Assembly (NCBI GenBank): GCA_038524795.1
Contig: JBCBIJ010000002.1
Coordinates: 124,001-188,000, forward strand
From: CALBPI01 sp038524795
GTDB taxonomy: Bacteria > Pseudomonadota > Gammaproteobacteria > Steroidobacterales > Woeseiaceae
Length of the DNA: 64,000 nt
Direction: 5' to 3'
Shown here: positions 16,182 through 24,270 of the stretch, in pieces
Layout of the letters: the number at the start of each line of letters is the position of its first letter
Position numbering within the stretch: position 1 is the stretch's first letter
Notes under the pieces: model-generated
What the model saw: the letters and a program-made list of their open reading frames with translations, nothing else
What the model was told of the DNA's origin: nothing
The model's database searches: none
Program-made: the position numbers and the translations under genes

Positions 16182-17078
16182 CTAGCGCAGCGTGAGTCTC
16201 GCGCTGCGACCGCGGCGGGCGCTCGCGGGAATCGACACGGTTTCACCGTCCAGGATAAGCGTCGCGGCATCTGCGACCCCCAACGTGACGGACAGGGGCC
16301 GCGGTCCATCCAGTCGACGCGAGTCACCCGGTGCCGCCGTGCCTGTTGCGAGCCGGCGACCCTCGGCATCAAGAACCTCGAACCAGCACTCAGCGGTGAA
16401 GCGTATTTCGAGTCCCGATACCTTTGAGACTACGCTCGAGGCCGGGGTCGCCGTGACGGGCTTAGGCGCTGCCGTAGCCGGCGCGGTCGTCGACTGCGAG
16501 GCGCGCTCGCGGGCCTCGGCAAGGCGGGAGGCGAAATCCGCATTGGTCGACTCGGGCTGGTCTCCCGTCTCGGGTGTCGTAGCCTCGACGCGCTCGTCGG
16601 CCGACGCCACGGTCGCTTCCGCCGTCGACGCTGCCGCCGCTGCCGGTGTCTCGGCGCCGCGGGGCCAGAGCAGGAATGTCGCCACCAGTGCAGCGACGAC
16701 GGCCAGAACCGCAAGCAGTGTCAGCAGAGGCACTGCCCGACTTCGGCGGATCGGCTGCTGGTACTGCACCACGAGCTCGGGCGGCTCAGCACCCGAATCA
16801 CCCACGGTGTCGGCGTAGCGCTGCATCGCTTCATCAACGTCGAGGCCCACGTGGCCAGCCAATGCCCTGAGATGCCCCTTTACGAATACGGGCGCGCCCA
16901 GCGCACTGAAGTCATCGCCTTCGAGCGCCGTGATCACTGCCGGATCCAGATGCAGCGCAGCGGCGACGGCCTCCACGCCCAAGCCGGCCGACTCGCGGCC
17001 TTCTTGCAGCCAGGTGCCCAGCGCCGATTCAGCCTCGGCGGCGCTGGCCGGAGCGTCCTGCGTCGCGTCGTCCGTCAT
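16182..17078 (-). CDS. rodZ: RodZ-type cell-shape protein (HTH, membrane helix, DUF4115)
   Basis: A 298-residue membrane protein. The cytosolic helix-turn-helix-like domain (about 20-95) includes LGTWLQEGRESAGLG, DPAVITALEGDDFSAL and VFVKGHLRALA, a region that in RodZ binds MreB. One membrane helix follows at about 116-138, then an Ala/Thr/Pro-rich periplasmic linker and a C-terminal DUF4115 beta domain (about 220-298). RodZ couples MreB to the elongasome. It starts 9 bp after the pilF stop. Confidence 0.88.
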   Translation of the reverse strand: MTDDATQDAPASAAEAESALGTWLQEGRESAGLGVEAVAAALHLDPAVITALEGDDFSALGAPVFVKGHLRALAGHVGLDVDEAMQRYADTVGDSGAEPPELVVQYQQPIRRSRAVPLLTLLAVLAVVAALVATFLLWPRGAETPAAAAASTAEATVASADERVEATTPETGDQPESTNADFASRLAEARERASQSTTAPATAAPKPVTATPASSVVSKVSGLEIRFTAECWFEVLDAEGRRLATGTAAPGDSRRLDGPRPLSVTLGVADAATLILDGETVSIPASARRGRSARLTLR

Positions 17079-17087
17079 CGCCGGCGC

Positions 17088-17834
17088 CTAGCCGCCCTTG
17101 AACTGCTCGGCCTCGCGGGACTCCGGGAACAGCTCGACAAGCCGGTCGGCGTAGTCGTCTGCGGCCCGGTCATCGCCCAGCGCTGTTTCGATACGCCATC
17201 CCATCAGCAAGGTTTCTGCAGTCGGGTCTGTACCCTGCAACAGGCGCTCAAGAAAGGCGCGTGCGCTGAGCGGATTGCCTGTCGACATCTTGAGATCAGC
17301 GAGCTGGATCAGCGCATCCCCGAATTTGCCATCAACGTCGAGCGCCTGGCGAAAATACCGCTCTGCGGCCTCGGTGTCAGGTTTGTTGCGCATGCACACG
17401 CCAGCATTGGTCAACGCGGCAGCTGGCGTCGCGTAGAGCGGGCTTCGGGCGGCCCGCACAAAGTACTTTTCGGCTTGATCAAAACGACGCTTGCCACAGA
17501 GGAAAATAGCGTAGCTGTTCTGAACGGCTGCCTCATCAGGTGCCGCGCGAATGGCATCGCGAAACGCTCGCTCGGCGAGTTTGGGTTCGTCGATACGCTG
17601 ATACAGCAGACCCAGGGTCACGTGCGCCTGGGCGAAGTCGGGATTCTGTTTGACCGAGCTTTCGAGTCGGTCGCGGGCCTGGCGCAGCTTGCCAGAGCGC
17701 ATGTACTCAACGCCAAGCCGAAAGTTATAAGCGGCCGCATCCTCGGGCGATTCCTTTAGCACCCGGCCACCGGTTTCGGTCACACAGGCGGTACACAGCA
17801 AGGCTGCGACGGTTAGCAAAAGCGCGCGCACCAT
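17088..17834 (-). CDS. pilF: Type IV pilus biogenesis/stability lipoprotein PilF (PilW)
   Basis: A 248-residue lipoprotein; the signal peptide ends in the lipobox LCTAC with Cys17. At least four TPR units follow (for example AYNFRLGVEYMRSGKL, AQAHVTLGLLYQRIDEP and FGDALIQLADLKMSTG). PilF is the pilotin that brings the PilQ secretin to the outer membrane. The ATG at 17834 was preferred over the upstream in-frame start at 17858 because it begins the signal peptide directly and has GAGG upstream. The position between rlmN and rodZ is conserved. Confidence 0.9.
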   Translation of the reverse strand: MVRALLLTVAALLCTACVTETGGRVLKESPEDAAAYNFRLGVEYMRSGKLRQARDRLESSVKQNPDFAQAHVTLGLLYQRIDEPKLAERAFRDAIRAAPDEAAVQNSYAIFLCGKRRFDQAEKYFVRAARSPLYATPAAALTNAGVCMRNKPDTEAAERYFRQALDVDGKFGDALIQLADLKMSTGNPLSARAFLERLLQGTDPTAETLLMGWRIETALGDDRAADDYADRLVELFPESREAEQFKGG

Positions 17835-17898
17835 GGAATTCGTCCTCGCATCGAACATGCGCGGAGTTTACAGGAGACGCGGCGGGCGTGCCGTGACC

Positions 17899-19020
17899 TC
17901 AGCGGTCTCCCAAACGCCGGCGCACGCGGTCCTTGACGCGCCCGGCCAACTGGCCGCAGGCGGCGTCGATATCCTCACCTCGCGTACGCCGAACCGTGGT
18001 CACCACGTTGCGAGACCGCAGTCTGTCGCGGAAGCGGTCGATGACCGCATCAGGGCTGCGCTCGAACTCGGTGCCAGGGAACGGGTTGAACGGGATGAGA
18101 TTGACCTTGGCGGGCTTGCCGGCCAACAGACGCGCCAGCGCGTCAGCGTGCTCGCGCTGGTCATTGACGCCATCGAGCATGACGTACTCGAAGGTCACGT
18201 GCCGGTTGCCAAACGCGGCCACGTAGCGCCAGCACGCGTCGAGCAGCTCCTTAATCGGGTGAATTTTGTTGATGGGCACGAGCCGATCGCGCAGTGCGTC
18301 GTCGGGCGCGTGCAACGACACCGCCAGCGCGACGTTGCACTCCTGCCCCAGCTTGTCGAGCTGCGGCACGAGGCCCGAGGTGCTCAGCGTCACGCGACGG
18401 CGCGATAAGCCGTAGGCATGATCGTCGAGCAACAGTTGCAGCGCGGGCACGACATTTCGGTAGTTGGCCAACGGCTCACCCATGCCCATGAACACGACGT
18501 TGGTGATGGCCGACTCGCCATTCGCGCGGCGCGGCAACTCGGCAATGGCCGTCCACACCTGGCCCACAATCTCCGCCGTGGTCAGGTTGCTGTTGAACCC
18601 CTGCTTGGCCGTCGCGCAGAACGCGCAGTCGAGGGCACAGCCCACCTGTGACGAAATGCACAGCGTCCCGCGATCCGCCTCGGGGATAAACACGGTCTCG
18701 ATGGCCTGCCCGTTCTTCGCCGCCATGAGCCACTTGAAGGTGCCATCAGCGGATTCGTGCCGATTGATGATGCGCGGCAGGTCGAGTGTGGCGTTCTCCG
18801 CGAGTTCGGCGCGCAACGACTTGCCGAGGTCGGTCATCGACTCGAAGTCGAGAACCTGGCGCTGGTGCACCCACTGCATAAGCTGGCGCGCGTGGAACGA
18901 TTTGTGCCCACGCTCGGCGAACCACTGCTCGAGTGCCGCGCGCGGCAGCCCGAGCAGGTTGTCGCCGTCTGCCGCCACCGAGGCGGCATCCCGAGCGGAA
19001 TCAGCCGCGCGTGCGCTCAC
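17899..19020 (-). CDS. rlmN: Dual-specificity RNA methyltransferase RlmN
   Basis: A 373-residue radical-SAM enzyme that methylates C2 of A2503 in 23S rRNA and A37 in some tRNAs. The cluster motif CALDCAFC is followed by ATAKQGF; downstream are VVFMGMGEPLANY and the C-terminal PGTEF region. The start is GTG at 19020 with GAAGG upstream; it overlaps the end of ndk by 20 bp. Longer in-frame sequence runs antiparallel in composition through ndk and is not homologous. Confidence 0.95.
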   Translation of the reverse strand: MSARAADSARDAASVAADGDNLLGLPRAALEQWFAERGHKSFHARQLMQWVHQRQVLDFESMTDLGKSLRAELAENATLDLPRIINRHESADGTFKWLMAAKNGQAIETVFIPEADRGTLCISSQVGCALDCAFCATAKQGFNSNLTTAEIVGQVWTAIAELPRRANGESAITNVVFMGMGEPLANYRNVVPALQLLLDDHAYGLSRRRVTLSTSGLVPQLDKLGQECNVALAVSLHAPDDALRDRLVPINKIHPIKELLDACWRYVAAFGNRHVTFEYVMLDGVNDQREHADALARLLAGKPAKVNLIPFNPFPGTEFERSPDAVIDRFRDRLRSRNVVTTVRRTRGEDIDAACGQLAGRVKDRVRRRLGDR

Positions 19021-19432
19021 TGATGCCTTCAGGGAAGAAGAACGCGACTTCAACGGCCGCGGTTTCCGTTGCATCCGAGCCGTGCACGATGTTCTCTTCG
19101 ATACTTTCGGCGAAGTCAGCGCGGATCGTACCTGCTTCGGCGTCCGCCGGGTTCGTGGCGCCCATGAGGTCGCGGTTGACGGCAACGGCGTTCTCACCAC
19201 GAAGCGCCTGCACGATCACGGGGCCCGACATCATGTAGCTCACGAGATCTCCAAAGAACGGGCGCTCCTTGTGCACTGCGTAGAAGCCTTCCGCCTGCTC
19301 CTGCGTTAGCTGCATCATGCGCGCCGCAACGATCTCAAGGCCGGCTTTCTCGAAACGGCCGTAAATCTCGCCGATGAGATTCTTCTGCACGCCGTCGGGC
19401 TTGATGATGGAAAGGGTGGTCTCGATGGCCAT
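19001..19432 (-). CDS. ndk: Nucleoside diphosphate kinase
   Basis: A 143-residue enzyme that equilibrates NTP and NDP pools through a phosphohistidine. It starts MAIETTLSIIKPDGVQKN; the active-site histidine is in NIVHGSDA, and the C-terminus EVAFFFPEGI is typical. An ATG at 19432 with GAGGAAA upstream defines the start. It is upstream of and overlaps rlmN, an arrangement common in gammaproteobacteria. Confidence 0.97.
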   Translation of the reverse strand: MAIETTLSIIKPDGVQKNLIGEIYGRFEKAGLEIVAARMMQLTQEQAEGFYAVHKERPFFGDLVSYMMSGPVIVQALRGENAVAVNRDLMGATNPADAEAGTIRADFAESIEENIVHGSDATETAAVEVAFFFPEGISERTRG

Positions 19433-19548
19433 CGGTTCTGTTTCCTCTTGATACGGAACGGCCGGTGCACAGACCGGCCGGAAATTCGGGTGCCCGGTCT
19501 CGCCGGGCGGCGGAAGTTTAACGCCGGGTGGTCCCGGCGACAACGCGC

Positions 19549-19881
19549 TCAGTTGCCGTCGACGTTGAAGCTCTCGCCGCAGCCGCATTCGCCGGCGACG
19601 TTGGGGTTCACGAAGCGGAAGACCTCGTTGAGTCCGTCCTTGACGAAATCGACCTCGGTGCCGTCGAGCATCGGCAGGCTCTCGCGGTCAACGAGGACCT
19701 TGAGACCGTCCTGCTCAAACACCGCGTCGTTCGCTTCTACGGCGTCCGCGTAATCGATCACGTAGGCCCAGCCGTTGCAGCCCGACTTGCGAACACCCAG
19801 CCGCAGGCCGACCCCACCACCGCGCTTATCGAGATAGGTGCGTACACGTGCCGCCGCGTTGTCAGAAAGCGAAACCGCCAT
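19549..19881 (-). CDS. iscA: A-type iron-sulfur cluster carrier IscA
   Basis: A 110-residue A-type carrier with all three ligand cysteines: Cys35 (SGCNGWAY), Cys99 and Cys101 (GECGCGESF). These proteins receive a 2Fe-2S cluster from the scaffold and deliver or convert it for client proteins. It follows the IscU-like gene by 19 bp in the trmJ-iscS-IscU-like-iscA run. No hscB, hscA or fdx follows; ndk is next. ErpA is the alternative name for this family, but the context favours iscA. Confidence 0.9.
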   Translation of the reverse strand: MAVSLSDNAAARVRTYLDKRGGGVGLRLGVRKSGCNGWAYVIDYADAVEANDAVFEQDGLKVLVDRESLPMLDGTEVDFVKDGLNEVFRFVNPNVAGECGCGESFNVDGN

Positions 19882-19900
19882 GATGTCGTCCGTTCCCGTG

Positions 19901-20248
19901 TTATGACGTCGCTGCTGCGACCAGAGTGCGCCACGCGTCCTCGACGACCAACAAGGTCGACAGCGCGTCGCGCGATAAAGCCAGTGCCTCGAGCCAGTCT
20001 TGGGCCGACCCGATGTCCGTTGTTTTCAGCGCCTGCCGGGCCACGTACTCACAGGCAGCGATGGCATCGGGGCCGCCAAAAACGAGGTAGCGGATGTCCT
20101 TAAGCCCGTCCGCTCCGGCTCTGGCTGCGAATTGTACCGCACAAGCCCGCGCAACACTGCCCGCAGCGCCTGTAAGCGCCCCCGGTGGCGCAGGCCCATA
20201 GTGCCTGGGCGCGTCTAACAAAGATGTGCGCAAATCCGCAGGATTCAA
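19901..20248 (-). CDS. Degenerate IscU-like scaffold protein
   Basis: A 115-residue protein that I align by eye with IscU/NifU-N: RYLVFGGPDAIAACEYVARQ corresponds to the IscU segment FKTYGCGSAIASSSLVTEW, and LSTLLVVEDAWRTLV to HCSILAEDAIKAAI. IscU holds its cluster with three cysteines and an aspartate. Here only the first cysteine (Cys36) has a counterpart; the second is Gly, the third is Thr and the Asp is lost. It starts with TTG overlapping the iscS stop (TTGA), so the two are co-translated. It may regulate or dock on IscS rather than build clusters, or be a decaying gene. Confidence 0.65.
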   Translation of the reverse strand: MNPADLRTSLLDAPRHYGPAPPGALTGAAGSVARACAVQFAARAGADGLKDIRYLVFGGPDAIAACEYVARQALKTTDIGSAQDWLEALALSRDALSTLLVVEDAWRTLVAAATS

Positions 20249-21426
20249 GGCATCACCTGGGCCAGATCGCCGGCCATGTGGCGCAAACGCATGACCGCAG
20301 CCTCAAAGTGTGTCGAAGCTATGTCGACATCTGAGGGCGTCGACGCCCGCCCCAAAGAGAAGCGCAGTGACGCGCCTGCGAGCACATCGTCGCGCCCAAG
20401 CGCACGCAACACGAAGGACGGCGCCACGTCGCGTGAATTGCAGGCCGAGCCTGTTGCAAGTGCAATCGGCTGCATGGCGGCCACTAATGCCTCCCCGGCC
20501 ACGCCTTCGACCGAGACATTGACGATGCTCTGAAGGCGCTCGGTCGACGAGCCATTGAGCAGAACACCCGGCACGGCCAGCACGCGTTGGGCGAGCTCGC
20601 GGCCCAGCGCGTCAAGTCGGATATGGTCTGCCTCGAGACGTTCGCTGACGAGCGCTGCCGCACGGCCGAAGCCCGCGATCTGATGCACGGGCAGCGTGCC
20701 CGGACGACGCCCGCCCTGTTGCCCGCCCCCGAACAACAAGGGCTCGAATTGCACGCCATGGCGCGGCGCGACATACAGCGCACCAACCCCTTTGGGGCCG
20801 TAGCATTTGTGTGCCGTCACCGACATGAGATCGATGGCCAGCTCGGCGGGCGCCACAGGCACCTTTCCAAAGGCCTGCGCCGCGTCAACGTGAAACAGCG
20901 CGTCATGGTCGGCCACGACGCCGGCCAGCGCGCGAATGTCATTGATCGTGCCGATCTCGTTATTCACCCACATCAGCGACACGAGCACCGTGTCGTCTCG
21001 CAGAGCGCCGGCAAGCGCCTCGGGTGTAACGCGGCCGTCCGCGTCTGGTGTCAGCCATGTAACCTCAAAGCCCTCGCGCTCGAGCTGCTTGCAGGCATCG
21101 ATGACGGCCTTGTGTTCTGTTCGACTCGTGATGACATGCTTGCCGCGCGCGGCGCGGTAACGTGCTGCGCCGATAATCGCGAGGTTGTCCGACTCAGTCG
21201 CACCCGAGGTCCACACCAGCGTGTCAGGCGCGACGCCCATTGCCGCGCCCAGCGCAGCCGCAGCCGCATCAACATGCGCGTCCGCCGCGGTGCCCCAGGC
21301 GTGGCTGGAAGACGGATTGCCGAAATCGGTCAGGGCCGCCTGCATGGTCGCTGCGACCTCAGGCGCCACAGGCGTGGTCGCGGCATAATCCATGTAGATC
21401 GCGTCAACCGCTTCGAGTCCGAACAT
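20245..21426 (-). CDS. iscS: Cysteine desulfurase (IscS type)
   Basis: A 393-residue PLP enzyme that releases sulfur from cysteine as a persulfide for Fe-S clusters and tRNA thiolation. It starts VDAIYMDYAATTPV; the PLP lysine is Lys207 in TAHKCYGPKG, GTLPVHQIAGFG is a group I signature, and the persulfide cysteine is Cys329 in the long ATGSACNS loop. The ATG overlaps the trmJ stop (TGATG). There is no iscR between trmJ and iscS as in E. coli, so repression by IscR is not evident here. Confidence 0.93.
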   Translation of the reverse strand: MFGLEAVDAIYMDYAATTPVAPEVAATMQAALTDFGNPSSSHAWGTAADAHVDAAAAALGAAMGVAPDTLVWTSGATESDNLAIIGAARYRAARGKHVITSRTEHKAVIDACKQLEREGFEVTWLTPDADGRVTPEALAGALRDDTVLVSLMWVNNEIGTINDIRALAGVVADHDALFHVDAAQAFGKVPVAPAELAIDLMSVTAHKCYGPKGVGALYVAPRHGVQFEPLLFGGGQQGGRRPGTLPVHQIAGFGRAAALVSERLEADHIRLDALGRELAQRVLAVPGVLLNGSSTERLQSIVNVSVEGVAGEALVAAMQPIALATGSACNSRDVAPSFVLRALGRDDVLAGASLRFSLGRASTPSDVDIASTHFEAAVMRLRHMAGDLAQVMP

Positions 21427-22151
21427 CAGCCCTCTCCCCGGCGCCAGCGCTCAGACTCAAGCGCCGCAAGAATGCCGCGCAGGATATTGACCTCATTGCG
21501 ATCAGGCTCGGCTCGGTTGAACAACCGCCGAATGCGGCGCATGAGATAGCGCGGATTCTCGGGATTCAGGAATCCCGACTCAAGCGACAAGCGCTCGAGG
21601 TGGTCGTAGAAGTGCGCCATCTCTTCGGCCGTCGCCGGCGGTGACTCCGGGTCTTGCAGGCGCGGCTCGGGGTCTGTGGCCAGGAACAGCTCGTAGGCGA
21701 TCACCTGCACGGCCATGGCGAGGTTGAGTGAGCTAAACGTCGTCGTGGGAATCACAACGAGGGAGCTGCACAAATCCATGTCCTCGTTGCCGAGGCCCGT
21801 CTTCTCGGGACCGAACACGATGGCAACGCGACCCGCGTCCGTCCGTGACAGCACTTCCTTTGTCGCCTCCCGCGGCGTGAGCTGCGGCCAGGCGATGCTG
21901 CGCTGCCGCGCACTCGTGCCGATCACGTAGCTGCAATCCGCAACGGCATCGGCCAGCGTGTCGTGCACGCTTGCGTTGTCGAGAATGCCTGTCGCACCCG
22001 ACGCACGGGCCACGGCCTCAGCGCTTGGAAACGTGCGCGGGCGCACGAGCGCGAGGTCGGACAGCGACATATTCATCATGGCGCGCGCGGTGGCGCCGAT
22101 ATTTCCGGGGTGCGTCGTGCCTACAAGCACGATGCGGACTGCGTCGAGCAC
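21426..22151 (-). CDS. trmJ: tRNA (cytidine/uridine-2'-O-)-methyltransferase TrmJ
   Basis: A 241-residue SPOUT-class enzyme that 2'-O-methylates position 32 of tRNAs. The SAM-binding trefoil knot is visible as VLVGTTHPGNIGATARAM, VAIVFGPEKTGLGNED and SSLNLAMAVQVIAYE. The start is GTG with GGAG upstream. It is divergent from suhB and first in the run to iscA, a conserved arrangement minus iscR. Confidence 0.93.
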   Translation of the reverse strand: MLDAVRIVLVGTTHPGNIGATARAMMNMSLSDLALVRPRTFPSAEAVARASGATGILDNASVHDTLADAVADCSYVIGTSARQRSIAWPQLTPREATKEVLSRTDAGRVAIVFGPEKTGLGNEDMDLCSSLVVIPTTTFSSLNLAMAVQVIAYELFLATDPEPRLQDPESPPATAEEMAHFYDHLERLSLESGFLNPENPRYLMRRIRRLFNRAEPDRNEVNILRGILAALESERWRRGEG

Positions 22152-22250
22152 CGGGGGGCTCCGTCGTCTGGCTTCGTCAACATGTTATTCTAGCGCCCCT
22201 TTGCACGCCGGCACCGCCCGGCGTGTCCTGTATCCGAGAGAAGCCCTACC

Positions 22251-23072
22251 ATGCACGCCCTGCTCAACGTCGCCGTCGCCGCTGCGCGAAAAGGTGGCGA
22301 TTCCCTGATTCGCAGCCAGCGCCGGCTTGGCGATCTCAATGTTCAGAGCAAGGGTCGCAACGATTTCGTCAGCGAGGCCGACCGCCTGGCCGAAGCAAAG
22401 ATCATCGACGAGATTCGCAAGAGCTATCCGGACCACGCCATTCTCGCCGAGGAAACGGGTGCCCACGACGGGCAGGAAGATGTCACCTGGATCATCGACC
22501 CGCTCGATGGCACCAGCAACTTTCTGCACGGCAACCCCGTGTTCTGTGTTTCCGTCGCCTGCCAGGTAGGCGGGCGACTCTCGCACGGTGTCGTCTACGA
22601 CCCACTGCGTCAGGAGCTCTTCACGGCTTCACGCGGTGCGGGCGCCCAGCTCGACGGCCGCAAGATTCGCGTCAGCGGCAGACAACACCTCAAGACCGCG
22701 CTACTCGGCACGGGCTTCCCGTTCCGCGCCGGTCAGGAAGAAGACGTCGACAACTACCTCGCCCTGCTCAAGACGGTGCTGCTGGCAAGCTCAGGCGTAC
22801 GCCGTCCCGGCGCCGCGGCGCTCGATCTGGCCTACGTCGCCGCGGGCCGGTTGGATGTGTTTTGGGAGTTCGGGCTCAAAGCCTGGGACGTGGCAGCGGG
22901 CGCGCTGATCATTCGCGAGGCAGGCGGCATTGTGAGTGGCGTTGACGGCGGCGAGGATTACCTGCACGGCGGCCACATCATGACAGGCACGCCAAAAATC
23001 TACGCAGCGCTTGCCAAGCTGTTCGCCAACGAAGGTCGCGTGCCCGTGCGGGCGATGCTGGGAAAAACCTAA
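22251..23072 (+). CDS. suhB: Inositol-1-monophosphatase SuhB
   Basis: A 273-residue member of the inositol monophosphatase family with intact metal site: EE in ILAEETG, DPLDGTSNF and AWDVAAGALIIREAGG. SuhB also associates with the Nus antitermination complex during rRNA transcription in E. coli. The start ATG at 22251 begins MHALLNVAVAAARKGG, typical of the family. It is divergent from trmJ, as in E. coli. Confidence 0.94.
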   Translation: MHALLNVAVAAARKGGDSLIRSQRRLGDLNVQSKGRNDFVSEADRLAEAKIIDEIRKSYPDHAILAEETGAHDGQEDVTWIIDPLDGTSNFLHGNPVFCVSVACQVGGRLSHGVVYDPLRQELFTASRGAGAQLDGRKIRVSGRQHLKTALLGTGFPFRAGQEEDVDNYLALLKTVLLASSGVRRPGAAALDLAYVAAGRLDVFWEFGLKAWDVAAGALIIREAGGIVSGVDGGEDYLHGGHIMTGTPKIYAALAKLFANEGRVPVRAMLGKT

Positions 23073-23099
23073 GACCGCGAGACGCCAAACGGCGCACCA

Positions 23100-23135
23100 G
23101 TCATTGCGAGGGACCGCACGGTCCGCAGCAATCTC
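23100..23135. repeat. REP-like palindromic repeat, copy 1
   Basis: A 36-nt element beginning GTCATTGCGAGGG and ending GCAGCAATCTC. It folds into a hairpin with a perfect inner stem (GGACCG/CGGTCC) and outer arms ATTGC/GCAAT. It lies in the 256-bp space between the convergent ends of suhB and secF. The core matches a dispersed palindromic repeat type seen in many proteobacterial genomes. Confidence 0.65.
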
Positions 23136-23195
23136 CAAACGCGTTCGCACGCCTCAACAACACGACAGCCCGATAGAGATCGCCGCGCCGGCTAC

Positions 23196-23270
23196 GCCGG
23201 CTCGCGATGACGGGATAAAACTGCGCCGGCTCGCGGTGACGGGACAAAACTGCGCCGGTTCGCGATGACG
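23196..23270. repeat. Tandem 29-bp repeat, 2.6 copies
   Basis: Units at 23196-23224 and 23225-23253 differ at two positions (GCCGGCTCGCGATGACGGGA then TAAAACTGC), and a third partial unit covers 23254-23270. Each unit carries CGCGATGACGG, the near reverse complement of the GTCATTGCGAG arm of the flanking palindromic repeats, so the block looks like an expanded arm of that element. There are no spacers, so it is not a CRISPR array. Confidence 0.7.
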
Positions 23271-23275
23271 CAACC

Positions 23276-23311
23276 GTCATTGCGAGGGCCCGAAGGGACC
23301 GCGGCAATCTC
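23276..23311. repeat. REP-like palindromic repeat, copy 2
   Basis: A second 36-nt copy sharing its first 13 and nearly its last 11 bases with the copy at 23100. It forms a hairpin with a TTCG loop on the secF strand (CCC-TTCG-GGG). Being 17 bp past the secF stop, it may serve as a message end-protecting or terminating structure for both convergent genes. Confidence 0.65.
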
Positions 23312-23328
23312 GCGACGCGGTCGCGCCG

Positions 23329-24267
23329 TCAGGGTAATTCGTCGATTTCGTCGCCGTCGACGGGTTCCGGTGGCAACAAGTCGCGCGCGCTGACGCCAAG
23401 TTGTAACGCCACCGCACTGGCCACATAGATCGACGAGTAAGTACCGATCACGATGCCGGCGATCAGCGCGATCGAAAACGACCGTACCGACTCACCACCC
23501 AGCACCAACAGCGCTGTCAGCACGAGCAATGTGGTCACGCCCGTGATAATCGTTCGCGCGAGCATCTGGTTGATCGAGCGATCGATAACACCGTCAGACT
23601 CCTCGCCGCGCAGCGAGAGAAAGTTCTCTCGGATACGGTCGAATACGACGACAGTGTCGTTCAGCGAGTAACCAATAACGGCCAGCAATGCCGCAATTAC
23701 CGACGAGTCGACGGGGAACTGGAACAGCGCGAACAAGCCCACCGTGATGATCACGTCATGCGCCAATGCCGCAACGGCGCCCGCCGAGAAGCGCCACTGA
23801 AAAGGAAACATGATGTAGATGAAGATCATGATCAGTACGAAGATCATGGCGAGACTGCCCGCTTCGGCCACTTCGCCGCCGATCTGCGGGAACACCACCG
23901 AGAAGCTGCGAGACTCGACGTCAGGCGCCGTCTGCTGCAACACACTCAGCAAGGCCTCGCGCAGCTCGGTGCCGTCAGAATCCTCGCTGGGCGGAATCCG
24001 GATCATGATGTCGCGCTGGGTACCAAAGTAAATCACCTGAGCATCGGTGTAACCCGCGTCGGCGAGTTGCTGACGCACGGCGTCTACATCAACCGGCTCA
24101 GAGTAGCCGGCTTCGAACTCCACACCACCCGTGAACTCGATTCCGAGGTTCAGGCCGTTTATCAGGAAGGCGGCAATCGAACCGACAATGGCGATCGCGG
24201 ACAGAATCGTGGCCGCGCCGCGGCGCGCCATGAACCGGAAGTGCGTTTCTTTAGACAGTACACGCAT
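23329..24267 (-). CDS. secF: Protein translocase subunit SecF
   Basis: A 312-residue inner-membrane protein with six membrane helices and a periplasmic domain between helices 1 and 2. FMARRGAATILSAIAI opens helix 1, GLNLGIEFTGGVEFE is the conserved family motif, and the later helices contain YSLNDTVVVFDRIREN. SecDF uses the proton motive force to pull exported proteins into the periplasm. It starts 3 bp after secD, the last gene of the queA-tgt-yajC-secD-secF run. Confidence 0.96.
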   Translation of the reverse strand: MRVLSKETHFRFMARRGAATILSAIAIVGSIAAFLINGLNLGIEFTGGVEFEAGYSEPVDVDAVRQQLADAGYTDAQVIYFGTQRDIMIRIPPSEDSDGTELREALLSVLQQTAPDVESRSFSVVFPQIGGEVAEAGSLAMIFVLIMIFIYIMFPFQWRFSAGAVAALAHDVIITVGLFALFQFPVDSSVIAALLAVIGYSLNDTVVVFDRIRENFLSLRGEESDGVIDRSINQMLARTIITGVTTLLVLTALLVLGGESVRSFSIALIAGIVIGTYSSIYVASAVALQLGVSARDLLPPEPVDGDEIDELP

Positions 24268-24270
24268 GAC

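Noticed and set aside
23196..23270. Short tandem repeats resembling a small CRISPR array
   Set aside because: Units are directly adjacent without spacers and there are no cas genes.
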